From Trichopria drosophilae (taxonomy: Eukaryota; Arthropoda; Insecta; Hymenoptera; Diapriidae), in contig CM059583.1 in assembly GCA_030407085.1 (NCBI GenBank), forward strand, positions 44,136,001-44,200,000: a stretch of 64,000 nucleotides of DNA, written 5' to 3'. Shown here one piece after another: positions 1 through 13,200 of the stretch; positions within the stretch are counted from its first letter, which is position 1, and each line of letters starts with the position of its first letter. Under the pieces are notes generated by a model that saw only the letters and a program-made list of their open reading frames with translations, was not told the origin of the DNA and made no database searches. A program made the translations under genes and the position numbers.

Positions 1-479
1 CTTTAAAGCGTAAAAATATTTTTCTGCTCTCTGCATGGATTTACTTCCATTATTCAATGTTGTAAATTTGTTAAAATTTATCTAAACAATAGAATTTTGA
101 AGGGATCCGTGTCTGAAGACGTTAAATTTATGTCTAGAACAAAAAACAAACTTTTCTGAAAAAGTAGCCATATTTCTAAGAAAAATAATAAAAAATCTTG
201 TAATTTTTACCAGAAATAATGGCAAGTTTCTCTATTTCACAAGTCTGTCTAAAAATCAGAGAAAAAGGTCTTCCGGCAGGAGCTTATTTTTCGAAGTCAG
301 AGCTAAAGTTGTGCAATCGAAACGTGTAAAAAAGTTAAATGGTACTTGGATCCCATGGCCCGAGTTCGCGCCATTGAAACCTACATTTTCCGCGAGTATA
401 TAAATTTTAATTAAGAACTTGGCTGTACAGTTATTCGATTTATTCGTAAAAAATGCACAATGCTTCATAAATTAACGTC

Positions 480-1120
480 CAGCCGCTGATTTTCAGTAAC
501 GGCACGTGCACCCGAATTCTAACTGTTCATCGACAATCAGCCGCGCATTATCGGATCACATTAAGAGAAGCAACATCGAGGTCGCGACGTGGTACATCCA
601 ATTCCTGTCCGATGTGTAATTTAGTTGGCCTCTTGGAAAAGAAATTCTCGTTACCCGGGTAACGAAAAGCAGGTTAACTAACCCAGGGGGGGGGAGGGGA
701 TTGAAATACACGGGGCAATTGAGCCCGGGTTGCGTGCACTCGCTTAGAGTCGCGAGGTCGAGCTAATTTGCTTAGCGGCTTCAGTGCCAAGGTCAAGCGC
801 ATCCGAGGCTCGGCCTCCGCTCAAGATCCTCCTCCTACGTATCTCTTTCTTCTCGCACTGTGTGTCCACGTGTGTGTCCGCGAGGATCTACGCACACGGA
901 TCCGCGCGCATGTGTCGTTTCGAGGCTCCGTTATGGCAGAATCCAGCAGGAACGGATTACGTAACGGTCCATCGCGACGCGGCCGGAGCCCGCATTTTTA
1001 GACGGATATCTTCGCGATCGACCTTGACCGATCTCCCCGTTGCAGTTGGTTCAAGCGCTTTATCCCAGGGAACAATGGACCAGGCAATCTTAAAGTCCTA
1101 TTCTTACCGAACAAATTGAT
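480..1120. other. CpG-rich patch, no gene recognised
   Basis: This block is visibly richer in GC and CpG than the flanking AT-rich DNA, with many CGCG and TCGCG words. Two overlapping open frames (77 and 111 codons) run through it but look like by-products of the composition: they are rich in Arg, Ser and Pro and match no family I know. It may be a promoter or enhancer region or an unrecognised 5' exon. Confidence 0.35.
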
Positions 1121-1329
1121 AACCCTAACTCCAACGGTACAACAGTTTTATGGGCTACGGTGCCGATGACGTAGAATGAAACGGTAGATTTTACAATTAA
1201 TCGATCAACATGCACTGATTTCCTTACCGAACGTTAATGTTGTTAGGTTATGATAACCATACATGTAAATTAGTAACATTACGTTGAGGTCCATTTAGAG
1301 AAACAATTCGATCTTAAGCACTCTTTATT

Positions 1330-2590
1330 AACCCTTTTCATGCCTTTACAGACCACAATTATTTTGTGATTTTCAAGTCAATATTTATCTGCGTAATGAT
1401 AAGCAAAAAAACATTCAAAACCATATGTTATGACATACTTTTGTCAGTTCTTTTCAAATCTGTTATTAGTTTTGTTCTATGACGTTTCATTTTTTCAAAA
1501 TGGCGGCTAATTTACAAAAAAATGTGATTTTAAACATTTTTTTATTTATCATGTTTTTGAATTATGTCTTGAATAACATTTCCTGTTTTAGGGTACGTTT
1601 TAATTTTTTGTTTGAATTTCTGACTTTTTGCAATTGTTTTTATTTATTTTAACCCATTAGCGCATACGGCATACCATTGGTGCGATTTAGGATCACGAAT
1701 CAGAAGTCAGAATTACAAAATTCAAAACGGCTGAATCAAAATGGCGGACATCAAAAAACTAACTGTTATACCGACAATCGGAATTTCACAAAAATATGAT
1801 TTCTTGTAAATTATGATTTCTTTGTATTTTTTTTATTTGTTTAAAATACTGGCTAATAACGTCCCCGTTGTCGGATGGCCAATAACCACAACTAAAATTT
1901 AAGAGACGCAGCATATCATAATTCAAAATGGCCGTTCCAATATGGCGTCTTTTACTCGGTTTTTTTTCTATTTATTTTGTTTTTAGTCCATGATATTTAC
2001 TTTTTTACATATTTACTTTTTCAATAGATTTCTTATATTTATCTCAGTTTCATATCGATTATGAAAGAACATAGAATATTTTCCACTATTTTTAATTCCA
2101 TATCATCTAATAAATCTAAATTATAATGAAAATATAATATTTTCAGCCATTTTGAATTCCATATCATCATGTATTGCTGTTTTTTGGCATAATCGGTATC
2201 AAACTAGATAAATATAACAAAACTATTCAAAAATTAAGCGCCAGGGACTAAAAACATTAAAATAAAAAATGAAAAAACATTAAAAATGCGTGTAAAAGCC
2301 GCCATATTGGATCGGCCATTTTGAATTTTGACATTCTGCGCCGCTTAAATTCTAGTTATGGTGATTATTCTACAGGATCTAGACATTTGTGCCGATCCGA
2401 TAATGGGAACATTATTAAATTAGCCGTCATTTTGAAAAAATTAAACGTCATAGAATAAAACTAATAGCAAAGTTGAAAACTGCAGACAAAAATACATCAG
2501 AAAATATGATTTTGAAATGTTTTTGCTTATCATTACACAGATAAATATTCACTTGAAAAACATGACAAACAGTTTTAGAGTGCAAATTAA
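1330..2590. repeat. Diverged large inverted repeat (foldback-like)
   Basis: Sequence near 1,360-1,520 reappears in reverse complement at about 2,405-2,575 (shared words TATTTATCTG, GTAATGATAAGCAAAAA, CTATGACGTTT). A second pair of arms lies inside, at about 1,850-1,960 and 2,285-2,420, both with the word AAATGGCCG. The left side begins at TTAACCCTTTT, like the TTAA elements elsewhere in this window. The arms differ by many substitutions and indels, so the element is old. A second TTAACCC word at 1,650 suggests a nested insertion. Confidence 0.55.
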
Positions 2591-2780
2591 TCAGAAAAGC
2601 CTGGTTCGATCCCGGCCTCTGCAATCTGTCATCGGGACACCTCTATATTTGTTTATAAGTGTCTAATAACGCCAAAGCTCGGGTGGTTCAGATTCCACCT
2701 TCATAAACGGTAGGTCGCGTCGCGATTTAGTCCCATTTGGGTTCACAAAAGTCGACGTAAAATAATATTAAAAAAAAAAA
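2589..2780 (+). mobile_element. 5'-truncated tRNA-derived SINE
   Basis: The insert carries a pol III B-box-like sequence (GGTTCGATCCC at 2,603-2,613) near its left end and finishes in an A-rich tail after AAAATAATATT. It is flanked by a perfect 12-bp direct repeat, AGAGTGCAAATT, at 2,577-2,588 and 2,781-2,792, the target-site duplication expected of LINE-driven retrotransposition. The A box is missing, so the copy is truncated at its 5' end. A second copy of the same body sits at 26,582-26,732 on the opposite strand. Confidence 0.75.
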
Positions 2781-3590
2781 AGAGTGCAAATTCTAATAGA
2801 TGTTAATTCGAAACTCATTTGCATACCGGGAGCCAAACGTAGCTACAAAAGTTGCGATCAGACCTAGCGGCGTTGATCGAAAATAATTCAATTTATTATA
2901 ACATTCCTAACCTTACGTAGAGGTCAATTGATGTTGGTATGTACACATAAGACGACGTGTCATTTGTAAGGTTATAAGCTCTCAGTGATCTTGTCATAGT
3001 GTTGTGTTCTATTACGATAAGGAATTCTTGAACGTTCCTACAAAAATAAAAATTGTTTTGATTTCCAACAGCAATAAAAGAAAGAAATAAAAACTAAGAA
3101 TGACTAATAACTACTCGAAAACTGGTAAAAATGACGAAGAAAGTAATAAAATGTATACTGAATTGTAAACAACAACATTGAACGAAAATTTTGCTTTTTA
3201 TTTACTGTTAGTAGTAGGTAGGTAGGTAGGTTAAATGGCCGGAGTTATCTAAATACCGACATTGTTCGAATTCCAACATGTTGTGGTCTGTTTTTACTTG
3301 TGTTTTCCTTGTGTACGTTAAACAACTTTCGTCAAAAAGCATACCCTTTGTGAAATACATTATATGGATACATGAATAGGTACAATTTCACAAAGCTATA
3401 AATAGTGTAGAACAGGTCACTTGTTTACGCCCCGGGAGTGTTGGAATTCGAACGGTGTCAAAAGATTAGTACTTGGCATAGAAATTGAAATAATTGGAAT
3501 TTTATTTCGTTTCCTAACTCATTCCAATGCAAAAAAGCACTATATATTTCAATCTGTAGCCTCATATTTATAATATATTCGCAAATATTC

Positions 3591-3832
3591 GAAACTAGCC
3601 CCATATTCCAGCCTCATATTTACCCGTGGACCAAAGTGGTTCAAAATCATTATTGATTCATGATTTTGAAATTTGTAATTCCGACCGCATATTCGTTATC
3701 AGCATCTCCAAAAACTGAGTACACGTTTCCAACATGATACAGTGATTTTTAAATGCTTTTGTGCGAGATTTCATGATTTTGAACCACTTTGATCCGTGGA
3801 CAAATATGAGGCTGGAATATGGGTCTAGTTTC
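3591..3832. mobile_element. MITE with ~52-bp terminal inverted repeats
   Basis: The left end (GAAACTAGCCCCATATTCC...) is repeated in reverse complement at the right end, ending at 3,832, over about 52 bp with few mismatches. The enclosed 140 bp have no open frame of note. Target duplications are not obvious. It is a non-autonomous DNA transposon-like element, superfamily undetermined. Confidence 0.6.
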
Positions 3833-5889
3833 ACTATCATAATATGGTTACAAGTTTCGGGAAACGAACGTGATACGTAGACAATGTTTGTTTACGTTTT
3901 CATATTAATTTAAAAAACCATAACAAATCGTTATTTAATAACAGAAAGGTATAATCACCAGACAGACGAATTTTATGACGGGCCAACTTTCACAGTGTCC
4001 AATAAACACCAGTTTAATATACGACGGCAAGCCTACTATGTACTAAATAGAAATCTATTCTATTAACGGGTGACTCATGCAGGAGACGGTATCATCTAAC
4101 GACAGTTGACGGAACTACATTCCGTGCTAGCTTTGTTTACATGCTGTTAGTTTTGAAAAAGAAGGTTATTTTTTTCTACAAGAATATTACTTTATTTTTA
4201 TTCAACAAATGTGCATTCTTTAATTTCCTATCATCAAGAAATTGATCATTTTAAACAAGGAATAAATTATGATTTGAAAGTAATAATATTTTTGTAGAAT
4301 ATGTCGCGTCTATTTCGTAAAATGAAGTGATGAAGGTTGAGTTTAATTTTGTTTTGATTCATTATAATGGATTTTTTAAATGACAGGATTGTAATGTATA
4401 ATTGTGGACAAAAACTTAATATTTTTAGTTATAAGATATTCTTTATTCATGTCAAATTCCTTTCATCGCTTTTGTACTGTATTTTCAGTTTATAGACACG
4501 GGGTTTCACATTTTCATTAACATTTTTAAATCAAATTTGATTTCTTTAATTTTATTTCTAAATTATTAAAATCGTAATTTTATTAAGTTTGGAAATATAC
4601 AATATTCTGTAAATACGGTATGACGTAAAACCGCTCATTTTGTGTTAATGTTATGGAAAACTCTAGATTTGTTTCTTCAGCATTTTTAAAACATACAGAC
4701 CTGTTTTTAGACCTGCAAAAATGCGTAAAAAAACCTGAAAAAATTCATGAACCTTGGTTAATCCTTCCAACTTAAGAAATAATTTTTTTATTTCGATGAA
4801 AATTGGTTTTTATAGTTTTTTTAACTAAGAAATGAAGGTAGTTACAATTCGAAATTTCGCTCGGTCGAAAACAAGCCACGTTCGAAGGACAGCACCTGTT
4901 GCTAAACGATTTGTATATAAACAGTATCACGATCGACCGCTAGGCGTCCAGTTTTCCCAGAATTGAAGTAGCGTACAAATTGGTATACGTGCCAGCGACC
5001 CGGCTGACTATTTTTCTGAAGCACCGATCAGATATATTCTCTTTGAAATTACGAATATTGTGAATTTCGTCAAAATCTTTCGAGGAAGAATGTCGCATAC
5101 GAACAAGTTTTATATTTCAGTCATTTTTATTACGAAGTAAGAATAATTAGCAATCTTTAATTTTGTTTTTAACCGCCTGTGAAGTATTTTAGATTAAGTA
5201 AATTTCTCACGAATCTGTGTATTTCAATCCATAGTATGGTTTGGGTGATATTGAAGAACCTAAACTAAAAACGTAACGATATTATTATAAAAGTATACGA
5301 AAGACGTCAATATATTATAAATATAAATGTTTGATGCTAAATGACAAACGATGAGATAAACTACGTATTAGGTGCAGTCCTTATGAAGTTATGAATTTGT
5401 AGAAACCTGCAAACTTCATTAACATTAATACAAATTAACTAAAGCTTTTTTGTAGGAATTAAAGTTACTTTTTGCGAGTGAAATGTAATACAAAAAGACA
5501 ACAAAAATTGATGAAAATGTTCTCTACATCATTTAAAATAAAAATTTACTTTCATACTGAACATTTTAGAGAATGCTTTACTAAAAGTAAAACATTTATT
5601 ATAGTTCGACATTTTAGTAATATTACACTAGAGTTTTTAATTTCAACTCATTACTTCAATTATCAGAAAGGATTCATTCAATTATTTCATTCACAAATTT
5701 TACCGCAGAAACTTGTAACTTACTACCGGTGAAAATGTACCGTAAATCAAGTTAGAGAAGCATGTTTTCTAAATTGTTTGCCTCCGTACTTCTTAGAAAA
5801 ACGGATGGATAATATGAAAAACTGCTTTTTTATCGTTTTTTGTGGTTTGTTTTTGCTAGATTATTTTGTGTTATTTCATTAATTTCAAT

Positions 5890-6660
5890 TTTGTCGTGTC
5901 CATTCATTTCATTCATTTCATTCATTTCGTTCATTTCATTCATTTCATTCATTTCATTCATTTCATTCATTTCATTCATTTCATTCATTTCATTCATTCA
6001 TTCATATAACTATTCATTCATTCATGTAACTCATTCATTCTTTCATATAATTCATTCATTCATATAACTCATCCATTCATTCATATAACTCATTCATTCA
6101 TTCGTATAACTCGTTCATTCATTCATATAACTCATTCATTCATTCGTATAACTCGTTCATTCATTCATATAACTCATTCATTTCATTCATTCATACATAT
6201 AATTAATTCATTCATTCATATAACTCATTAATTCATTCGTTCACATAAACTCATTTATTCATAAATATCTCATTCAATCATTCATATAACTCATTCATTT
6301 CATTCATTCATTGATATAACTATTCATTCATTCATGTAACTCATTCATTCTTTCATATAATTCATTCATTCATATAACTCATTAATTCATTCGTTCACAT
6401 AACTCATTCATTCATAAATATCTCATTCAATCATTCATATAACTCATTCATTCATTCATATAACTCATTCATTCATGCATATAACTCATTCATTTCATTC
6501 ACTTCATTCATTCATGCATATAACTCATTCATTCATTCATTCATTCATATAACTCATTCATTCTTTCATATAACTTATTAATTTCATTCATTCATTCATA
6601 TAACTCCTTCATTCACTTAGTTCATTTATTTCGTTCATTCATTTTGTTCATTCTTTTCAT
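5890..6660. repeat. ATTC-type satellite array
   Basis: About 770 bp are built from ATTC/TTCA tetranucleotides, regularly interrupted by the word ATATAACTC, giving a higher-order unit of roughly 17-24 bp. The left part is purer (TTCATTTCA steps) and the right part more degenerate, ending about 240 bp before the first recognisable ELL exon. The open frame through it (Ser-Phe-Ile repeats) is a by-product of the repeat. Confidence 0.9.
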
Positions 6661-6896
6661 TAATTTCAATTGATGAATGAGTGCAACAAAAGAGTGAAAC
6701 GTACATTGTAAATAAATTTGTTCTCATAGAAATTATCGAGCAATGTCGAACGTGAAATTAAAAAAGTGAAGAATTGAAATTTAATGACGATCATTACGAT
6801 CGTTAGCGACATATGCGCGGTAATTGCTGGAAGAGGCAAATTCTTTCTCCGAGAGAGTGGAGATAATAAAAACTTAATCTTTTGGAATGTTTACAG

Positions 6897-7256
6897 CACG
6901 AGGGTGATCAAGGTTAACGGACCCGACATCGGACGAAAAGTCAAGGTGAAAGGAACCGGGAATATTATCATCCCGCAGGCATCGAACTCGAGGAATCGCG
7001 AGCCGATGCCGTCCACGGTGACTTCCAACTCCTCGATGGCCTCCAGGTTGCCGTCCGCCTCCTCGACGGCCTCCAGGCTGCCGTCCGCCTCCTCGACGGC
7101 ATCCAGGCTGCCCTCAGCCTCCTCGACGGCATCCAGGCTGCCCTCTGCCTCCTCGACGGCATCCTCGTCGTCGTACAAACCGACCTCAAGCAATCCTCCA
7201 CCGGCTCGCTCCCAACCGGAAAAGAAAGTCTCCGACATCATGCGCAGGCCTCTCAA
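6897..7256 (+). CDS. ELL: ELL exon A (linker start, with coding minisatellite)
   Basis: The acceptor is TTTACAG ending at 6,896 and the donor GTGAGT starts at 7,257. The exon opens with the third base of a codon and ends after two bases of a Lys codon completed by the next exon. It encodes the TRVIKVNGPDIGRKVKVK block, similar to vertebrate ELL, then a Ser-rich stretch with four 10-residue repeats, then DIMRRPLK leading into the winged helix. Confidence 0.88.
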
Positions 7257-10200
7257 GTGAGTTTCCATTCCTTGTAGACCGGAAATCGGTTAATCGCATA
7301 TGCAATTATGATGATACGGTTCACGTCGACGCCGTCACTCGAAAGACCATTCATTGCTCTCTACTACTATCTCGATAACAATAACGATCCCGCCATCAAA
7401 GCTCGACCAAGTATTTCAACTTATTTTATACTTTTTCTTTGCAAAGTAGCATGAACCGTTTTTACTTTTATGTTGCATGCCAATTTAGGTTATGACCGAT
7501 TTTTTAGTTTATATTTTATTTACTCGGTAATATTTCATGTTCCGTTACGTTCAGATTCTTTAATTTGAGTAATAAACCAATAAATATCAAAGAATTTTAA
7601 TAACAATTTTTCAGATTTCGAAAAAACTCGGGCTCTTTAAGATATTTATACCCTATTTCAAGCGTTTTATTCAGTGCAATTAGGAATTTTCGCGTTTTAG
7701 TCAAAATTTACCTTATTTTCGTAATAGTAAATTGTTTACAAAACTGTGTTTTCAAAAAGTGTTTCCACGCAACAAAAAAATCAAATCAATTAACTTGGTA
7801 ATTTGCAAAATATTCACGTTTCTTTCATGATCGCCTAACAAGATCACATATGCCACACTTAGATAACAACATTATTTTAATTTTACGATTTTTACAATAA
7901 TTTTCTGAATTAAAAAAAAAACGGACTTTTAGATCGAATAAGATCGAATATTCTCTCAAATGCACTAGGCGTCTTCAAGTAAGTTTGTTTATTTTAAATA
8001 AAGTGCTTAACAATCGAATTTTCGAACATATTTGTAAATAACGGTGAATCATGCAGATGAGTTTAATAAGTTAAAAAGTAAAACGTAATAAATAAAAATA
8101 TATTAGTCAAGTATCTGTAGTCATGATCATGAGGCATTACTTGGATAAAATATTTGTGATAACGGTATAAATCGATTACATATCAAAGTTGATCTCTTGG
8201 AATTTTGTTATCATATTACAATAACAATGTAAAAATGTAAGTTTATTAAAAATTAATATGACTTTATCTTAAACAATTGAAATTAAGAATTACTTATTAA
8301 GTATAATATTGAAATATGACGTTTTATTTCTAACACTTTTTGTATGCACATTTTTGTTCAAAAAAGTAATCAAAATAAGTAATAAGACGCATAAACGAAT
8401 GTAGCTGAAAAAAACATACATTTTTTACAGAATTAATACTATCGAACACTATCGAATTTATTTATTTGTATACTGAACTAACATTTTAAGAGCGTGTTTA
8501 TGAACTTTTTTACGCATTCTCAAAAAGTAAAAGATTGCATCTCAATCGAGTCAAATTGAACACAAACAATTAAACGAAAGCCATTAAAGACCTTTTATGT
8601 TCGTTTCGTAATATTTTTTTTTTTTCATTTTATAAGGGTGCTTTTTATGCACTTTCATTAACCGAGCGACCCGACGATGAGGTGTTCGTGATTTCACATT
8701 TTTAAGATGAGTCATACCGAAACTATCACTTATGACGTCAATTAAAAACGAAAGTGGTATTTGTTACGTACGAATTTGTCTACCTTTACATTTTTCCGTT
8801 GTGCCTGCATGTGAATAACTATTCATGCGCAAGTTAGTTGCATTAAAATGAAACGAGGGCAATAAATTAATTTGTTGGTTTGTCGACAAGCATAATTGAA
8901 ATTTATCACTTGACCTGTTTTTGTTTCGTTTCAATTACGTCACACGCAAAAAAGAACGATTTCTCTAAAAAAAAAAAGTCGTTGCGATCTTAGTTCTGTG
9001 AAACGCCATTTTTACGTTGTAATTGGTTTTCTTATTTGCTTTTTCTATTAACCATCAAAGTAGAATTTTTATGTTACTTTAGTTTATTGTTAGTAAAATG
9101 TTATATAACAATAAAACAATTTTTATGTTTGCTTATGTCAAAAAACTTCATGTGAGTTATTTAACTTTATTCAATTCCAGAGAAAATTTTCTGAAATAAG
9201 TTCGCATATTGCTACAAAAAAGCGTAATTTAGGTAGTTACGTTATTGGTATAAAAATATTAAAAAAACGTAAATACGTAATATGTATTTTTGAGTAATGT
9301 CTATTGAAAAAGTTTGTTGGAAATAATTTGTTTTTGCAATGTAAATACATTTAAATAAAGTCAATATTACATTGAGAGTTAATTTATAAATAATATAATA
9401 TATTGATTTTATAAAGTTATTATTTTTGACAAGAATATGTAGTGAAATAAAAGACAAAGAACTTTCGCGATCGACCTTTGTCTTTTTGTTACTCGGTGCC
9501 AACTTGTAACGACAGCCAATAGGCGGCTACGCGATCCAATACAGAATTGGATTATCTGCGGTACAAAAGCCGATCCGTGGAGTCCTTGAGTTATATTGTG
9601 ATTTCTTACAATTTTAACGATCAAAAGTGTTGCTGTGGCACTGTTTCATTTTAAAAACATCTGATATATATTTGGCCGTTTTCTGTATAAAAGTAATTAC
9701 TTAAAAGCAAAATCTTGTCGGAAATATTTTTTGAACAATAAATGTTTACATGAAATGTCCCCATAAGTTATAAATAGAAAACTTGTTTACATTTTTTATT
9801 ATTGACGATATTATAGGAATCTTCTGGAATGAAGTGTTTCCATTGGAATATACTTTAAAAATTTTGTGAAACTTGGTTTCCCAAATTTACATTTTAGTAC
9901 GAAAAGTTGTTAAACAATGTCTAACTATGTTAATTTAAGGAATTAACAAGATTTTATGATGACATTGACTCAGTTAATTCGCGTCTTATTGCGTCTTTTA
10001 ATATTATTGGCATAATAGGTACCTATTTACTTAAAAATATTTTGACATTTAATTATTACCATTATATGTTTTATATCAATTAACAAAGACTTTCGTTTAT
10101 CTTAAGTACACAAACCACAGTCTAGGTTCAAATAATATTTGAGTGGTCATAAGAGAAAGTATTTTCATAATTTATATGCTACGCTTCAAATACCTACGAA

Positions 10201-13200
10201 TTATTTTTGAAATTTCCGTCGATTTAAAAGCAGTTTTTTAAAAAAATTTTCAATGACGTTGAAAATGATTCCGGACACGTCTCGAACGAGAGTGGAACGT
10301 TATAAAGTGATCATTGAACCGGTAGTTTGTTAACAGTAGAAACTACACAGAAGTCAATTTGCAATGCGCGAGCGTTCCCAAGTTTTCGAATTCTATTTGT
10401 TCACTTTCGTGCATGCGATCGAAAAGTAGAGGCTAATGGTCATTCGGGATAAGAGGCGTCTTTTTACCGTGTAGTAATTTGTATTCTCCATCAACAGGGA
10501 GCGACTGATCCATCTCCTGGCATTAAGGCCGTATAAGAAACCTGAGCTCTACGACCGCATCAATCGAGGTTTGTTGAATTTCCACGTTTGCAAGTAAGCC
10601 TAACGCGGCTAAACACATGTACCAAGAGAAATTCATATTTCGATTAAAACACGTTTCACTTGGAAGCCCCAATGTTTTGTTGCTTTAAATAAATATTAAA
10701 TTGTAAGTGTTAATATTTACTCAAATCAACGAAACATTCGGTTAAATGTGTTTATGGAAATAATGAATTTTTCTCTGTGTACCCACATCATGACCCTACA
10801 CCTTTACCCTCCTACGTAGGAAAAGGAATTTCAAAGTGGACAGAAATCCTGATACATTGTGCTTGACTGAAATAGTGGATAGTATTAACAATTTACCAAG
10901 ATTTATGTACAGTTTTTAATTTGACGATGATGATTATGCTAACAGCGTCGCTGAGACCGTTGACAATCAATTAAAAGCTACTTTGCACACACAACAAACA
11001 ACCGATTTAACAAAATGGAGAACAGTAGATATTTTTATGAAAAACCAGCATTTTATTGCATTTAATTTAGAAATTACAGTTCCTTCATATAATTATTCAC
11101 TGCCGTTTGTTCTGTTAAATCAACACACTTGGACAATGCACATATCATTTCTTATTGCACTTTATTGCAATATATTATATAAAAAAAAATATACGAATTT
11201 ATAAGAGACTTTTTAAAATGTATATAGTACAGCATAAGATGTAAAATTAATAACTTGAAACTTGTGTTCAACAGAGGGAATAAGGGAGAAGGAGCGCTCC
11301 GTGATGGCCAATGTACTGAAGACGGTGACCTTCATGCGGGATAATACGTATCATCTGGTTAGGCATGCCTGGAGCGATGTGCAGGAGGATTGGCCATTTT
11401 ACACCGAACAGGAGAAGACGATGCTCAAGAGGCGGAAGCCCCAAAATCTTACTCCTCCAGGCTCCAGCGATGGGTCCAGCGGTAAGTACTGAAACACCCA
11501 TCCCACCCACCTGCTCTCAGTGATTGACGTGACGCGCCTTGACCTTTCGTACATTGATTTTTGGCCCGTTGGTATTACATACATCCTTTTACAACTTTTT
11601 TTTTCTTGAATATATTTTCGGAATCGAAATTAGCAACATTCAGACTCGGATGACATTCAGTAAATCGCCGAGTAACTTTTTAAACGCTGATTTTGTATTC
11701 ATATTCAATATACATTTTTTTATAGTTTTGTTAGGCTTATTAAATAATTGGTAAACTTTAGGAAAGCGGTCATCTACACCGAGAGAAAATGCAGTTAACT
11801 GAACCATTTTACAGTATTAGCATCATCTCATGTTAAAGACAAAAAGTAGTACTACATGATCCAAAAAGAAGAAAATGTTGTCTTCCGTACATAACCTAGA
11901 AATATAAAAAAACGCATTTTTCGAGTACATAACCTCAAATATCTCAAAAGCCTGATGTGACGGGCTACTTTTGACTTCGGGTTCGGATTCTACGCACAAA
12001 ATTACGTGGGAAATCACCCACAGCTTCACAACAATAAAATCATGTTGACCTGTGTTATTACTAAGTACTAAATAAGATTTTCAGTCTTCAATACTTTAAA
12101 AAGCACAAATTCATGAATCTGATTTTAGGATATCGACTCTGTTCAAGTCTTAAAAGATTAAATATTCGTTGCATCGTGTTCCTACTTGTGGCGTACTCAT
12201 TTTAAGCAATGCAAATTTGCTGTCGCGCAAAGTACTGTTATTTTTATTGTGAACATTTTCAGAAATACCGTTGCGGAAGTTACCCAAAAGATAACAGGAA
12301 TTTACATTTCGACGCTTAAGTAAATTCGAAATACTTCAGTATTAAGTAGGCCTTATTATATTGTTTTTAATTTTGATTCAATTTTTAGTGAATTATTTTA
12401 ATTGAGCAACCGTTTCTTCATCATCATCATCTGGTTTATTATTACTTATGTGTTTGTTTTATTTAAATTTTGTAAACTATGTAAAATCTTGTCGAATGCG
12501 AATTCTAAATTATATATTTTTCGATTAATTGGATAACCGAAAAGATCTTAAATAAAAATTGATTTCTCCTGCAATGTAATTAAACGAAGAAATATGTCAA
12601 ATAATGTAGATTCGTTGCCTAATAATGTTATAAATCATAATAATATAGTTTACCTTGAGTCAACTAACGCTGTTTTTTTAACTACTTTAGGGTATTTAGG
12701 GATGTGTTGTTGATGACCAGAGTAATTGAAATGTAGTGGATTTTATCAAGGATTGGTTAGAGCTTTGATTATATCTCTCTCTGTCACCAGACCTTCCAAA
12801 AATAATTTTTTGTATTATTTTAAATAATCTCCACAGTTCACCTTCGGTGATGAAATGTATAGCATCAATGATTATAACTGAACTAAAGAATTATTATAGT
12901 ATAGTCTACTATTAGTATTCCTTCTAGTTTCACTGACTTTGTCGAATTTCAGCATTAGTAAAAAAAATTAAATATTTCTTCAACTCATAGGAAGTAACAA
13001 GTTGAAACTATTCTCTCCAACCAAATTCTGCATCGAACAATCCATTTCTTAGTAACCCTTTCGCTGTGGACTAGGTGTATAAACGTAGTTATAAAAGATT
13101 GAATAAACAAAGAATAAACAAAGAGATATATACCAGCGTTATGATTTATTGGGTATTTTGAATCGCTGAATCCGAATTTTAAGACAAATTTTTAAAACTT

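Larger units (their letters stand above)
1..6896 (+). other. Upstream ELL intron sequence
   Basis: No exon is recognised here. The first recognisable ELL exon begins at 6,897 in the middle of a codon, so at least one coding exon must lie further upstream, probably outside the window. The stretch is AT-rich apart from a CpG-rich patch at 480-1,120, and contains the repeats listed separately (1,330-2,590; 2,589-2,780; 3,591-3,832; 5,890-6,660). Open frames here are short, overlap one another, and resemble nothing I know. It could also contain 5' UTR exons or an internal promoter, which cannot be told from sequence alone. Confidence 0.6.

Noticed and set aside
768..1119. Two overlapping open frames in a CpG-rich patch
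   Set aside because: Both depend on composition, overlap in different frames, and match no family known to me.
2603..2613. Possible tRNA gene because of a B-box sequence
   Set aside because: There is no A box or cloverleaf, and the segment is bounded by a 12-bp target duplication and an A tail, so it is a SINE.
5840..6067. 75-codon open frame of Ser-Phe-Ile repeats
   Set aside because: It is the translation of the ATTC satellite and has no independent support.
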